DNA of 7,614 bases from Gammaproteobacteria bacterium (lineage in GTDB: Bacteria > Pseudomonadota > Gammaproteobacteria > DSM-26407): assembly GCA_028694565.1 (NCBI GenBank), contig JAQVKR010000117.1, positions 1 through 7,614 on the forward strand, written 5' to 3'. Numbering within the stretch: position 1 is the stretch's first letter; the number at the start of each line of letters is the position of its first letter. The notes beneath the pieces are model-generated. The model did no database searches and had not been told where the DNA came from. It saw only the letters and a program-made list of their open reading frames with translations. Made by a program: the position numbers and the translations under genes. This document shows, one piece after another, positions 1 to 5,432 of this stretch.

Positions 1-29
1 CGGCGCGACTGCTGGGAGCGACCCGGTGA
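1..29 (+). CDS. C-terminal end of an upstream gene (partial)
   Basis: A frame open from the left edge reads ...ARLLGATR and stops at TGA 27-29. This stop overlaps the GTG start of the Sco gene (GTGA at 26-29), the usual sign of translational coupling in an operon. Too little is visible to identify the product. In many proteobacteria the gene before sco is ctaB (heme O synthase) or another cytochrome oxidase assembly gene, so that is a synteny guess only. Confidence 0.35.
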
Positions 30-658
30 GCGGCCGGCTGCTGCTCGCGCCCGCCCTCGCCGCGCTGGCGGCGTGGCTGTGGCTGGGCCTGGCGCAGGCG
101 CCGGCCACCGTGGATCCGCCGGCCACCCGGATCGCCACGATCATCGATCCGCCGCGGCCCATCGCCCCCTTCGCCCTCACCCGGCCCGACGGCGATTCCT
201 TCACCGCCGCCGACCTGCGCGGCCGCTGGACCCTGCTCACCTTCGGCTACGCCAGCTGCCCCGATGTCTGCCCGACCACCCTGGCCCTGCTCGATGGCGT
301 CAGCCGCGCGCTGCCCGCGCCGGCGCCCCGGGTGACGTTCGTGTCGGTGGACCCGGAGCGGGACACCCCCCGGCGCCTGGGCGCCTTCGTGGCCGCCTTC
401 AATCCCGGCTTTCTCGGCGTCACCGGCAACTCCGCCGCCATCGCCGGGCTGGCCGGCCAGCTGGGCATTCCCTACGCCCGGGTGGAGCTGCCCGGCAGCG
501 CGCTCGGCTACGTGATGGATCACAGCGCGGCGGTGCTGCTGGTGGACCCCGACGGACGGCTGAGCGCGCTCTTCACCCAGCCCCTGGAGCCGACGGCCAT
601 GGCGGAGGATATCCGGCGCCTGGAACGGCGCTACCGGCCGCCGGTCAAAGACCATTGA
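26..658 (+). CDS. Sco1/SenC/PrrC-family copper chaperone for cytochrome c oxidase assembly
   Basis: The 210-residue protein has an N-terminal hydrophobic segment (about residues 5-24) that should anchor it in the inner membrane with a periplasmic thioredoxin-like domain. The copper/redox site of the family is complete: CPDVC gives Cys78 and Cys82 (CxxxC), and the distal ligand is His166 in the YVMDHSA stretch. The DPERDTP motif at 109-115 is also typical. Sco proteins deliver copper to the CuA site of cytochrome c oxidase or act as a thiol reductase on it. The GTG start at 26 is preferred because GGGAG lies at 14-18 with 7-nt spacing and the start overlaps the upstream stop. The next gene is a DUF2189 membrane protein, often found near oxidase genes. 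The family call is firm. The exact role, copper delivery or thiol reduction, cannot be told from sequence. Confidence 0.93.
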   Translation: MSGRLLLAPALAALAAWLWLGLAQAPATVDPPATRIATIIDPPRPIAPFALTRPDGDSFTAADLRGRWTLLTFGYASCPDVCPTTLALLDGVSRALPAPAPRVTFVSVDPERDTPRRLGAFVAAFNPGFLGVTGNSAAIAGLAGQLGIPYARVELPGSALGYVMDHSAAVLLVDPDGRLSALFTQPLEPTAMAEDIRRLERRYRPPVKDH

Positions 659-684
659 ACGCAACCGATGCCGCCCGAGGCGGC

Positions 685-691
685 AAGGAGG
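685..691 (+). promoter_or_regulatory. Strong ribosome binding site that sets the DUF2189 start
   Basis: AAGGAGG lies 6 nt before ATG 698. An in-frame ATG at 668 lies upstream of this site and has no comparable site of its own, so 698 is the better start. Confidence 0.8.
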
Positions 692-697
692 TGTGAC

Positions 698-1486
698 ATG
701 CCCCAAGTGATGACCCACAAGGACATCCCCCACGCCCTCCCGGCCGTGCGCGAGATCACCTACGATCACCCCTGGCGCTGGCTCGCCGCCGGCTGGTCCT
801 ACCTGCGCGCCAACCCGGGGCTGAGCCTGGGCTACGGCGCCGTGTTCGTGGTGGCGAGCTACCTCCTCACCTATGCGCTCGTCACCGGCGAGATGTTCTT
901 CCTGGTGCCGGCGCTGGCGGCGGGCTTCTTCCTGGTGGCGCCCCTGCTCGGCATCGGGCTCTACGCCGCCAGCCGCAGCCATGAGCGGGGGGTGCCGGCC
1001 CGCTTCGGCCAGCTGGCCGAGGCCTGGCGCGGGAACCACATCCACCTCACCGCCATGGGACTGGCGCTGATGATCATGCTGCTGGTGTGGATGATGCTCG
1101 CCAACCTCATCTTCGCGCTGTTCTTCAGCGGCATCGTACCCACCTGGGAGAATTTCATTCCCGAGGTGTTCCTCTCCGGCAACAGCCCCCTGTTCCTGAT
1201 CACCGGCATCGGCGGCGGCGCGATCATCGCCTTCTTCGTCTTCGCCATGGGCGCGATCTCGGTCCCCATGCTGATGGACCGCCGGGTGGATGTGATGACC
1301 GCCATCCAGACCAGCCTGCACGCGGTGCGGGTGAACCTGCTGCCCATGCTGCTGTGGGCGGTGCTCATCGTCCTGTTCGTGGGCGCCGGCCTGGCCACCT
1401 TCTACCTCGGCCTGCTGGTGGCCATGCCCCTGGTGGGCCACGCCTCCTGGCACGCCTACCGCGACCTGGTGGCGCCGGAGCGCTGA
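698..1486 (+). CDS. DUF2189 family integral membrane protein
   Basis: The 262-residue protein is mostly hydrophobic, with about six predicted membrane spans (roughly residues 43-62, 66-90, 118-143, 165-188, and two within 215-248). I recognise the DUF2189 pattern: a W-x-x-x-GW-x-x-LRANPG opening (28-41), a PLLGIGLYAASR segment (82-93), an ISVPMLMDR segment (187-195) and an ASWHAYRDLV end (249-258). Family members are often annotated as cytochrome c oxidase subunit I-like, but no catalytic function is established and I see no heme-ligand His pattern of a true oxidase subunit. The start at 698 follows a near-perfect Shine-Dalgarno site; an in-frame ATG at 668 would only add ten residues. The gene lies 39 nt after sco and ends just before a strong hairpin, so it is probably the last gene of that operon. 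A role in oxidase biogenesis is inferred from context alone. Confidence 0.85.
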   Translation: MPQVMTHKDIPHALPAVREITYDHPWRWLAAGWSYLRANPGLSLGYGAVFVVASYLLTYALVTGEMFFLVPALAAGFFLVAPLLGIGLYAASRSHERGVPARFGQLAEAWRGNHIHLTAMGLALMIMLLVWMMLANLIFALFFSGIVPTWENFIPEVFLSGNSPLFLITGIGGGAIIAFFVFAMGAISVPMLMDRRVDVMTAIQTSLHAVRVNLLPMLLWAVLIVLFVGAGLATFYLGLLVAMPLVGHASWHAYRDLVAPER

Positions 1487-1492
1487 TCCCCC

Positions 1493-1522
1493 CCCGGACC
1501 CGGGCTGCGCCCCGGGTCCGGG
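1493..1522 (+). terminator. 12-bp GC hairpin after the sco-DUF2189 operon
   Basis: CCCGGACCCGGG (1493-1504) and CCCGGGTCCGGG (1511-1522) are perfect inverted repeats around a 6-nt loop, CTGCGC, starting 7 nt after the DUF2189 stop. No T-run follows, so it is not a textbook intrinsic terminator. GC-rich genomes often use such hairpins at operon ends, and RNA-end stabilisation is an alternative role. Confidence 0.6.
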
Positions 1523-1544
1523 ACGGCAACGGTCAGGAATATTC

Positions 1545-1558
1545 TCGATATTAATCAG
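1545..1558 (+). promoter_or_regulatory. FNR/DNR-like operator in the regulator's promoter region
   Basis: TCGAT-ATTA-ATCAG matches the FNR consensus TTGAT-N4-ATCAA at 8 of 10 defined positions, with correct spacing. It sits in the only AT-rich patch (about 1538-1563) between DUF2189 and the regulator gene, about 118 nt before that gene's ATG. Weak -10-like sequences (TATTCT 1540-1545, TATTAA 1549-1554) overlap it, but I see no convincing -35. The downstream gene encodes a regulator with the ExxSR recognition motif that reads TTGAT half-sites, so autoregulation is plausible. Confidence 0.45.
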
Positions 1559-1566
1559 TAATCAGC

Positions 1567-1587
1567 GCGCACCCCTCCGCGGTGCGC
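1567..1587 (+). other. 7-bp hairpin in the leader of the Crp/Fnr gene
   Basis: GCGCACC (1567-1573) pairs exactly with GGTGCGC (1581-1587) around the 7-nt loop CCTCCGC. It lies downstream of the FNR-like box and about 90 nt before the start codon, so it would sit in the 5' leader if transcription begins in the AT-rich patch. The rest of 1588-1675 shows nothing I can name. Confidence 0.35.
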
Positions 1588-1675
1588 CCGACAGCCCGGG
1601 CAACTGTGGTCCCCGCCGGCCGGATGTGGGATAGTCGCTCCAGCATCCACCCGTCAAACCGGCAGGTCAGCGGTC

Positions 1676-2392
1676 ATGAGTTCAGCGCGCATCACGGCAC
1701 TCCGCCGCCTGGAGCTGTTCCAGAGCCTCCCGGAGAGCGGCCTTGCCCGGCTGACCCGCAACGCCATCACGCTCAACCTGCCCCGCGCGGCCGATCTGTT
1801 CGAACAGGGCGAGGAGCCGGAGTTTCTCCACGTGCTGCTGGACGGGGGCGTGCAGCTCCTCGGCGGGGCGACCGACGGCCGCGAAACGGTGGTGGAGGTG
1901 GTCCGGCCCGTGGACTGCTTCATTCTCGCCGCGGTGCTCAGCAGCGAACCCTACCTGATGACCGCGCGGACCCTGGAGCCGACGCGGGTGCTGCTCATTC
2001 CGGCCACGGAGCTGCGCCAGCAGCTGGCGGAGGATCCCCAGCTGGCGCTGACGCTGCTCGCCACCCTGTCCAAGCAGTACCGGGACATGGTCCGCAACAT
2101 CAAGAACCTGAAGCTGCGCACCGCCGTGCAGCGGCTCGGCTGCTACCTCGTGAGCGAGTTCGGCAACGCCGCCGCCGGCACCGAGGTGCGCCTGCACGTG
2201 GACAAGAAGCTGCTCGCCTCCCATCTCGGGATGACGCCCGAAACCCTCTCCCGCGCCTTCAACGCCCTGCGCAGCCACGGCGCCACGGTCCACGGCGGCA
2301 GGGTCACCCTCACCGATCCGGCCGCCCTCCGCGCCCTCTGCCAGCCGGACAGCCTCATCGACATCCTCCACCCCGCCGGCGAAGCGCAATAG
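1676..2392 (+). CDS. Crp/Fnr-family transcriptional regulator, ExxSR (FNR/DNR-type) DNA specificity
   Basis: The 238-residue length is normal for the family. Residues about 10-125 form the cyclic-nucleotide-binding-type barrel, about 125-160 the dimerisation helix, and about 175-215 the winged helix-turn-helix. The recognition helix contains PETLSRAF with Glu189, Ser192 and Arg193, the ExxSR pattern that in FNR and DNR contacts TTGAT half-sites. Only three cysteines are present (81, 156, 222), with no N-terminal cysteine cluster, so an FNR-type 4Fe-4S oxygen sensor is not expected. Heme/NO sensing (DNR-like) or another ligand is possible but unproven. The usual CRP cAMP-pocket signature is not obvious. 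The start ATG 1676 begins with the conserved N-terminal region (ALRRLELFQSLP), although its Shine-Dalgarno site is weak. The gene is followed in the same direction by a glutamate-synthase-domain protein, its most likely partner or target. Confidence 0.9.
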   Translation: MSSARITALRRLELFQSLPESGLARLTRNAITLNLPRAADLFEQGEEPEFLHVLLDGGVQLLGGATDGRETVVEVVRPVDCFILAAVLSSEPYLMTARTLEPTRVLLIPATELRQQLAEDPQLALTLLATLSKQYRDMVRNIKNLKLRTAVQRLGCYLVSEFGNAAAGTEVRLHVDKKLLASHLGMTPETLSRAFNALRSHGATVHGGRVTLTDPAALRALCQPDSLIDILHPAGEAQ

Positions 2393-2436
2393 AAGCGGGA
2401 AACCGGGGCGAGGGCCGCCGCGGCGGAGCCCGGCAC

Positions 2437-2465
2437 CTGACACCCGCCGGCAGACGGCCGATACT
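2437..2465 (+). promoter_or_regulatory. Sigma70-like promoter for the glutamate-synthase-domain gene
   Basis: CTGACA (2437-2442) matches the -35 consensus TTGACA at 5 of 6 positions. It is separated by exactly 17 nt from GATACT (2460-2465), which matches TATAAT at 4 of 6. Transcription would start near 2472, giving a leader of about 55 nt that contains a short hairpin (TCCCC 2479-2483 with GGGGA 2487-2491). The 134-nt gap also holds the self-complementary CCGCCGCGGCGG at 2415-2426. No FNR-like box was seen here. Confidence 0.45.
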
Positions 2466-2526
2466 TGGGAGGAGGGAATCCCCGGCGGGGAACGCCCGTA
2501 CAGCCGGCAAGAGCGAGGCGGCAGCG

Positions 2527-4026
2527 ATGAATTCCGGCAACCTGCTGTGCATGATCAGCGCCCTGTTCCTGTTCCTGCTGGCGCTGGGCCTCATCGGGGC
2601 GGCGCTGCTGCTGGTGCTGTTCCTGCAGGACGTGCGCCAGACCGAGCACACCATCCGCCGCAACTATCCGGTGGTGGGCCGCCTGCGCTACCTGCTCGAG
2701 CGGCTCGGGGAGGCGCTGCGCCAGTATTTCTTCACCCTGGAGCGGGAAGAGCAGCCCTTCGACCGCGCGACCCGCAGCTGGGTCTACCGCATGTCGAAGA
2801 ACCTCGGCGGCACCATCGGCTTCGGCTCCACCTACGATGTCCAGAAACCGGGCGCGCTGCTCTTCTGCAACGCCCCCTACCCCGTCCTCGAAGAGGAGCA
2901 GATCCCGGCCCCGTCGCTGGTCATCGGCCCCGACGCCGCACAGCCGTTCACCGCCCGCAGCATCTTCAACATCGCCGGCATGAGCTACGGGGCGCTCTCC
3001 GCCCCCGCGGTGCGGGCGCTCTCCCGCGGGGCCCGCGCCGCGGAGGTGTGGCTGAACACGGGAGAGGGCGGGCTGGCCCCCTACCACCTGGAGGGGGGCT
3101 GCGACCTCATCTTCCAGATCGGCACCGCCAAGTTCGGGGTGCACGACGCCGACGGCCGCCTCGACACCCGGCGCCTGCGGGAGGTGGCACAGCACGTGAG
3201 GGCCTTCGAGCTGAAGCTCGCCCAGGGCGCCAAGCCGGGCCGGGGCGGCGTCCTGCCGGGGGTGAAGGTGACCCCGGAGGTCGCGGCGCTGCGCGGCATC
3301 CCCGTGGGACAGAGCTGCTACAGCCCCAACCGCCACCCGGAAATCACCGACGACGACTCCCTACTGGACATGATCGCCCGGATCCGGGACGCCACCGGCC
3401 GCCCGGTGGGCATCAAGGTGGTGCTGGGCTGCGACACGGCCATCCGCAGCCTGTGCGAGACGATCCTGCGCCGCGGCGTGATCCATGCGCCCGACTTCAT
3501 CACCCTCGACGGTGGTGACGGCGGCACAGGCGCCGCGCCCCAGGTGCTGATGGACCACATGGGGCTGCCCCTCGACGAGTCCCTGCCGATGCTGGTGGAC
3601 GCACTGCACGAGGCCGGCCTGCGGGAACGCATCCGGGTCATCGCCTCGGGCAAGCTGGTGGACACGGCGCGGGTGGCCTGGGCGCTCTCGGTGGGGGCCG
3701 ACTTCGCGGTGACGGGCCGGGGCTTCATGTTCGCCCTGGGCTGCATCCAGGCCATGCGCTGCCACCTGGGCACCTGCCCCACCGGCGTCACCAGCCACTC
3801 GCCGCGGCTGCAGAAGGGACTGGTGGTCGAGGAGAAGGCCGTCCGGGTGGCGAACTACGCCCGGGCGGTCAACGGCGGCATCGACGAGCTGGCCCACGCC
3901 TGCGGCCTGATCCATGCCCGCCAGTTCCGGCGCGACAACGTGCGCGTGGTGCAGAGCCCCGGCCGCAGCGTCCCCCTGGACGAGCTCTACCCCTACCCCC
4001 GGGCCGGCGCCCCCGCCGGGGGCTGA
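2527..4026 (+). CDS. Membrane-anchored FMN-binding glutamate synthase domain protein (GltB central/FMN domain family)
   Basis: The 499-residue protein starts with one hydrophobic segment (about residues 9-33) followed by a cytoplasmic-type soluble region. The soluble part matches the FMN-binding glutamate synthase domain: GMSYGALS (151-158), GEGG (179-182), GAKPGRGG (234-241), DGGDGGTGAAP (328-338) and ASGKLVD (374-380). The 3Fe-4S ligand pattern C-x5-C-x4-C is intact at Cys406, Cys412 and Cys417 in the CHLGTCPTGV region. The N-terminal glutaminase domain and the C-terminal GltB domain of full glutamate synthase are absent. The real substrate, and whether glutamate is made at all, are therefore unknown; N-methylglutamate synthase and archaeal-type GltB subunits are distant relatives. 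ATG 2527 is chosen because GCGAGG (2513-2518) lies 8 nt upstream and the conserved part follows at once. The same frame is open back to 1582, but that stretch overlaps the regulator gene and is not coding. Confidence 0.88.
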   Translation: MNSGNLLCMISALFLFLLALGLIGAALLLVLFLQDVRQTEHTIRRNYPVVGRLRYLLERLGEALRQYFFTLEREEQPFDRATRSWVYRMSKNLGGTIGFGSTYDVQKPGALLFCNAPYPVLEEEQIPAPSLVIGPDAAQPFTARSIFNIAGMSYGALSAPAVRALSRGARAAEVWLNTGEGGLAPYHLEGGCDLIFQIGTAKFGVHDADGRLDTRRLREVAQHVRAFELKLAQGAKPGRGGVLPGVKVTPEVAALRGIPVGQSCYSPNRHPEITDDDSLLDMIARIRDATGRPVGIKVVLGCDTAIRSLCETILRRGVIHAPDFITLDGGDGGTGAAPQVLMDHMGLPLDESLPMLVDALHEAGLRERIRVIASGKLVDTARVAWALSVGADFAVTGRGFMFALGCIQAMRCHLGTCPTGVTSHSPRLQKGLVVEEKAVRVANYARAVNGGIDELAHACGLIHARQFRRDNVRVVQSPGRSVPLDELYPYPRAGAPAGG

Positions 4027-4032
4027 GCCCCC
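4018..4032 (+). other. Hairpin with the glutamate-synthase-domain stop codon in its loop
   Basis: GGGGGC (4018-4023) pairs with GCCCCC (4027-4032), leaving the TGA stop (4024-4026) as the 3-nt loop. The G-run 4018-4022 can instead pair with CCCCC at 4010-4014, so two mutually exclusive hairpins are possible at the 3' end of the gene. Confidence 0.4.
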
Positions 4033-4044
4033 GCGCCGCGGGAC

Positions 4045-4063
4045 GCCGGGGCTTTGCCCCGGC
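4045..4063 (+). terminator. 8-bp GC hairpin between the glutamate-synthase-domain gene and trx
   Basis: GCCGGGGC (4045-4052) and GCCCCGGC (4056-4063) form a perfect stem around TTT, 18 nt after the upstream stop. There is no T-run after it. It probably terminates or stabilises the upstream transcript and separates it from the thioredoxin gene. Confidence 0.5.
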
Positions 4064-4083
4064 CACCATGGTGTGCGTATGAT
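4054..4083 (+). promoter_or_regulatory. Possible sigma70 promoter for the thioredoxin gene
   Basis: TATGAT (4078-4083) matches the -10 consensus at 5 of 6 positions. TTGCCC (4054-4059) matches the -35 at 4 of 6, with an 18-nt spacer. Transcription would begin near 4090, between the two candidate start codons, which favours ATG 4118. The -35 overlaps the hairpin at 4045-4063, so the assignment is tentative. Confidence 0.35.
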
Positions 4084-4117
4084 CCGCCCGCCCCCGACGG
4101 ACGGAGATCCCAGCCCC

Positions 4118-4477
4118 ATGCACCACCCCGACGCATCCTGCCCCCACATCTACACCGCCAGCGAGCACGACTTCAAGGCGAACGTCCTGGAGGCCTCCCG
4201 CCAGACCCCGGTGCTGGTGGACTTCTGGGCCGACTGGTGCGGACCCTGCACCGCCCTGACCCCGGTGCTGGAGAAGCTGGCGGCGGAGTATGACGGCCGC
4301 TTCCGGCTGGCCAAGGTGGAGGTGGACGAGGGCGAGAACATGCGCCTGGCCGGCCACTACCGCCTGCGCGGCTTCCCGACCGTGCTGCTGTTCCGGGACG
4401 GCGGTGAGGTGGCCCGCTTCGCCAGCGCCCGCCCCGCGCACTGGGTGCGGGAGTTCCTCGACGAGCATCTTTCGTGA
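4118..4477 (+). CDS. Thioredoxin (single-domain, WCGPC)
   Basis: The 119-residue protein is one thioredoxin fold, close to the usual length of about 105-110. The active site is WCGPC with Cys41 and Cys44, preceded by the typical VDFWADW strand. The cis-proline loop is GFPT with Pro87. It has no signal peptide, so it should act in the cytoplasm as a disulfide reductase. Two details differ from classic TrxA: the residue after the active site is Thr instead of the common Lys/Arg (CGPCTALTPVL), and there is an extra Cys8 in a short N-terminal extension. ATG 4118 has GGAG at 4103-4106. An in-frame ATG at 4079 would add 13 proline-rich residues, but it lies on a likely -10 element. Physiological targets cannot be read from sequence. 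It is probably an accessory thioredoxin-family protein, though a main TrxA is not excluded. Confidence 0.88.
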   Translation: MHHPDASCPHIYTASEHDFKANVLEASRQTPVLVDFWADWCGPCTALTPVLEKLAAEYDGRFRLAKVEVDEGENMRLAGHYRLRGFPTVLLFRDGGEVARFASARPAHWVREFLDEHLS

Positions 4478-4492
4478 ATGGACAGCACACTT

Positions 4493-4518
4493 GATGGGCA
4501 CGCTGCGCTTTGCCCATC
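4493..4518. repeat. REP-like palindrome after the thioredoxin gene
   Basis: GATGGGCA (4493-4500) and TGCCCATC (4511-4518) form a perfect 8-bp stem around the 10-nt loop CGCTGCGCTT, 15 nt after the trx stop. The wording (GATGGGCA...GCTTTGCCCATCCTAC) resembles intergenic repeats I recall from many proteobacterial genomes, but copy number cannot be judged from one window. It may also terminate trx transcription. Confidence 0.5.
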
Positions 4519-4530
4519 CTACAAATCTGT

Positions 4531-4632
4531 TTCACCGCCAGGGCGCCAGGAGCGCCCAGGGCTGAAATAACCCAGGGACATAGCGATTCGCCATTTCACG
4601 AAACTTGGCGTTCCTGGCGCCTTGGCGGTGGA
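4531..4632. repeat. Long imperfect inverted repeat between convergent trx and znuB
   Basis: Arms 4531-4556 and 4607-4632 pair over 26 positions with no full mismatch in a + strand RNA, only three G-U pairs (4552/4611, 4541/4622, 4532/4631). The spacer is 50 nt. Each arm is made of units about 9 nt long built on CGCCAGG (left) or its complement (right). The inner part has its own smaller fold: CGCCATTTC (4589-4597) against GAAA (4600-4603) and TGGCG (4606-4610), which competes with the right arm. With the REP-like hairpin it fills most of the 169-nt gap between the convergent genes. It contains no coding sequence. It is most likely a non-autonomous palindromic repeat, possibly acting as a transcription barrier. 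Confidence 0.65.
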
Positions 4633-4646
4633 TCGGGTGACGACAA

Positions 4647-5432
4647 TCAGCCCCGCCGCGGCACCAGCCCGGTGAGGGCGAAGAGGAGTGCGGCGGCCAC
4701 CACCACGGAGGGACCCGCGGGGGTGTCGAGGCGCAGCGAGCCGGCCAGGCCGCCGGCGACGGCGAGGCAGCCGGCCAGCGCGGCGAGCGCCGCCATGGCC
4801 TCGGGCGTGCGGGAGAAGCGCCGGGCGGCGGCGGCAGGGATGATGAGCAGCGAGGTGATGAGCAGGATGCCCACCACCTTCATGGCCAGCGCCACCACCA
4901 CCGCCAGCAGCAGGGTGAGGGCCAGGCGCACGCGGACCACCGGCACGCCCTCCACCTGCGCCAGCTCCTCGTGCACGGTGATGGCCAGCAGCGGCCGCCA
5001 CAGCAGCGCCAGCGCTCCCAGCACCACCAGCCCGCCGGCCCAGATGAGCGCCACGTCCCGCCAGCCCACCGCCAGGATGTCCCCGAACAGGAACCCCATC
5101 AGGTCCACCCGCAGGGTCTCCAGGAAGGCCAGCGTCACCAGCCCCAGGGACAGGGCGGTGTGGGCGAGGATGCCGAGCAGGGTGTCGCTGGCCAGGCGCT
5201 GCTGGCGCTGCAGCGCCAGCAGGATCAGGGCCACCGCGACGCAGGTGATCAGCACGCCGAGGTTGAGATCGATGGAGAGCAGGTAGGCGAGCGCCACCCC
5301 CAGCAGGGCCGAGTGGGCCAGGGTGTCGCCGAAGTAGGCCATGCGCCGCCACACCACGAAGGCGCCCAGCGGGCCGGCCACCAGCGCCACGCCCAGCCCC
5401 GCCAGCAGCGCCCGCAGCAGGAACTCATCCAT
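4647..5432 (-). CDS. znuB: Zinc ABC transporter permease ZnuB
   Basis: The 261-residue polytopic membrane protein belongs to the ABC-3 metal permease family and forms the inner-membrane channel for zinc imported with ZnuC and a periplasmic ZnuA. Family landmarks are [18 protein letters not shown] (31-48), the cytoplasmic coupling stretch [10 protein letters not shown] (154-163) that docks on the ATPase, [18 protein letters not shown] (187-204) and DTPAGPSVV (236-244). The length is normal. The start at 5432 has GGGAG 7 nt upstream (complement of 5440-5444) and overlaps the 3' end of znuC by 8 nt, so the two are translationally coupled. The frame is open 20 codons further upstream, but that stretch lies inside znuC. 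Zinc rather than manganese or iron is inferred from the linked zur gene and Zur box. The gene is last in the operon and ends facing the repeat region. Confidence 0.93.
   Translation of the reverse strand: MDEFLLRALLAGLGVALVAGPLGAFVVWRRMAYFGDTLAHSALLGVALAYLLSIDLNLGVLITCVAVALILLALQRQQRLASDTLLGILAHTALSLGLVTLAFLETLRVDLMGFLFGDILAVGWRDVALIWAGGLVVLGALALLWRPLLAITVHEELAQVEGVPVVRVRLALTLLLAVVVALAMKVVGILLITSLLIIPAAAARRFSRTPEAMAALAALAGCLAVAGGLAGSLRLDTPAGPSVVVAAALLFALTGLVPRRG

Noticed and set aside
668..697. Earlier ATG for the DUF2189 gene
   Set aside because: AAGGAGG at 685-691 lies between it and ATG 698 with ideal spacing, and the ten extra residues do not resemble the family start.
1582..2526. In-frame extension of the glutamate-synthase-domain frame back to 1582 (would give about 814 residues)
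   Set aside because: It runs through the Crp/Fnr gene in another frame, is low-complexity Arg/Pro/Gly-rich, and lies before a good start (ATG 2527 with ribosome binding site) and promoter. It is a product of high GC content.
2143..3336. Long antisense open frame across the regulator and glutamate-synthase-domain gene
   Set aside because: No recognisable domain, composition biased by the opposite-strand codons, and fully covered by two convincing genes.
3914..4117. Upstream extension of the thioredoxin frame, including ATG 4079
   Set aside because: It overlaps the previous gene and a hairpin, and ATG 4079 lies on a -10-like hexamer. The thioredoxin fold is complete from 4118.
4531..4632. CRISPR-like array from the 9-nt CGCCAGG units
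   Set aside because: The units are too short, have no spacers and lie in inverted orientation, with no cas genes nearby.
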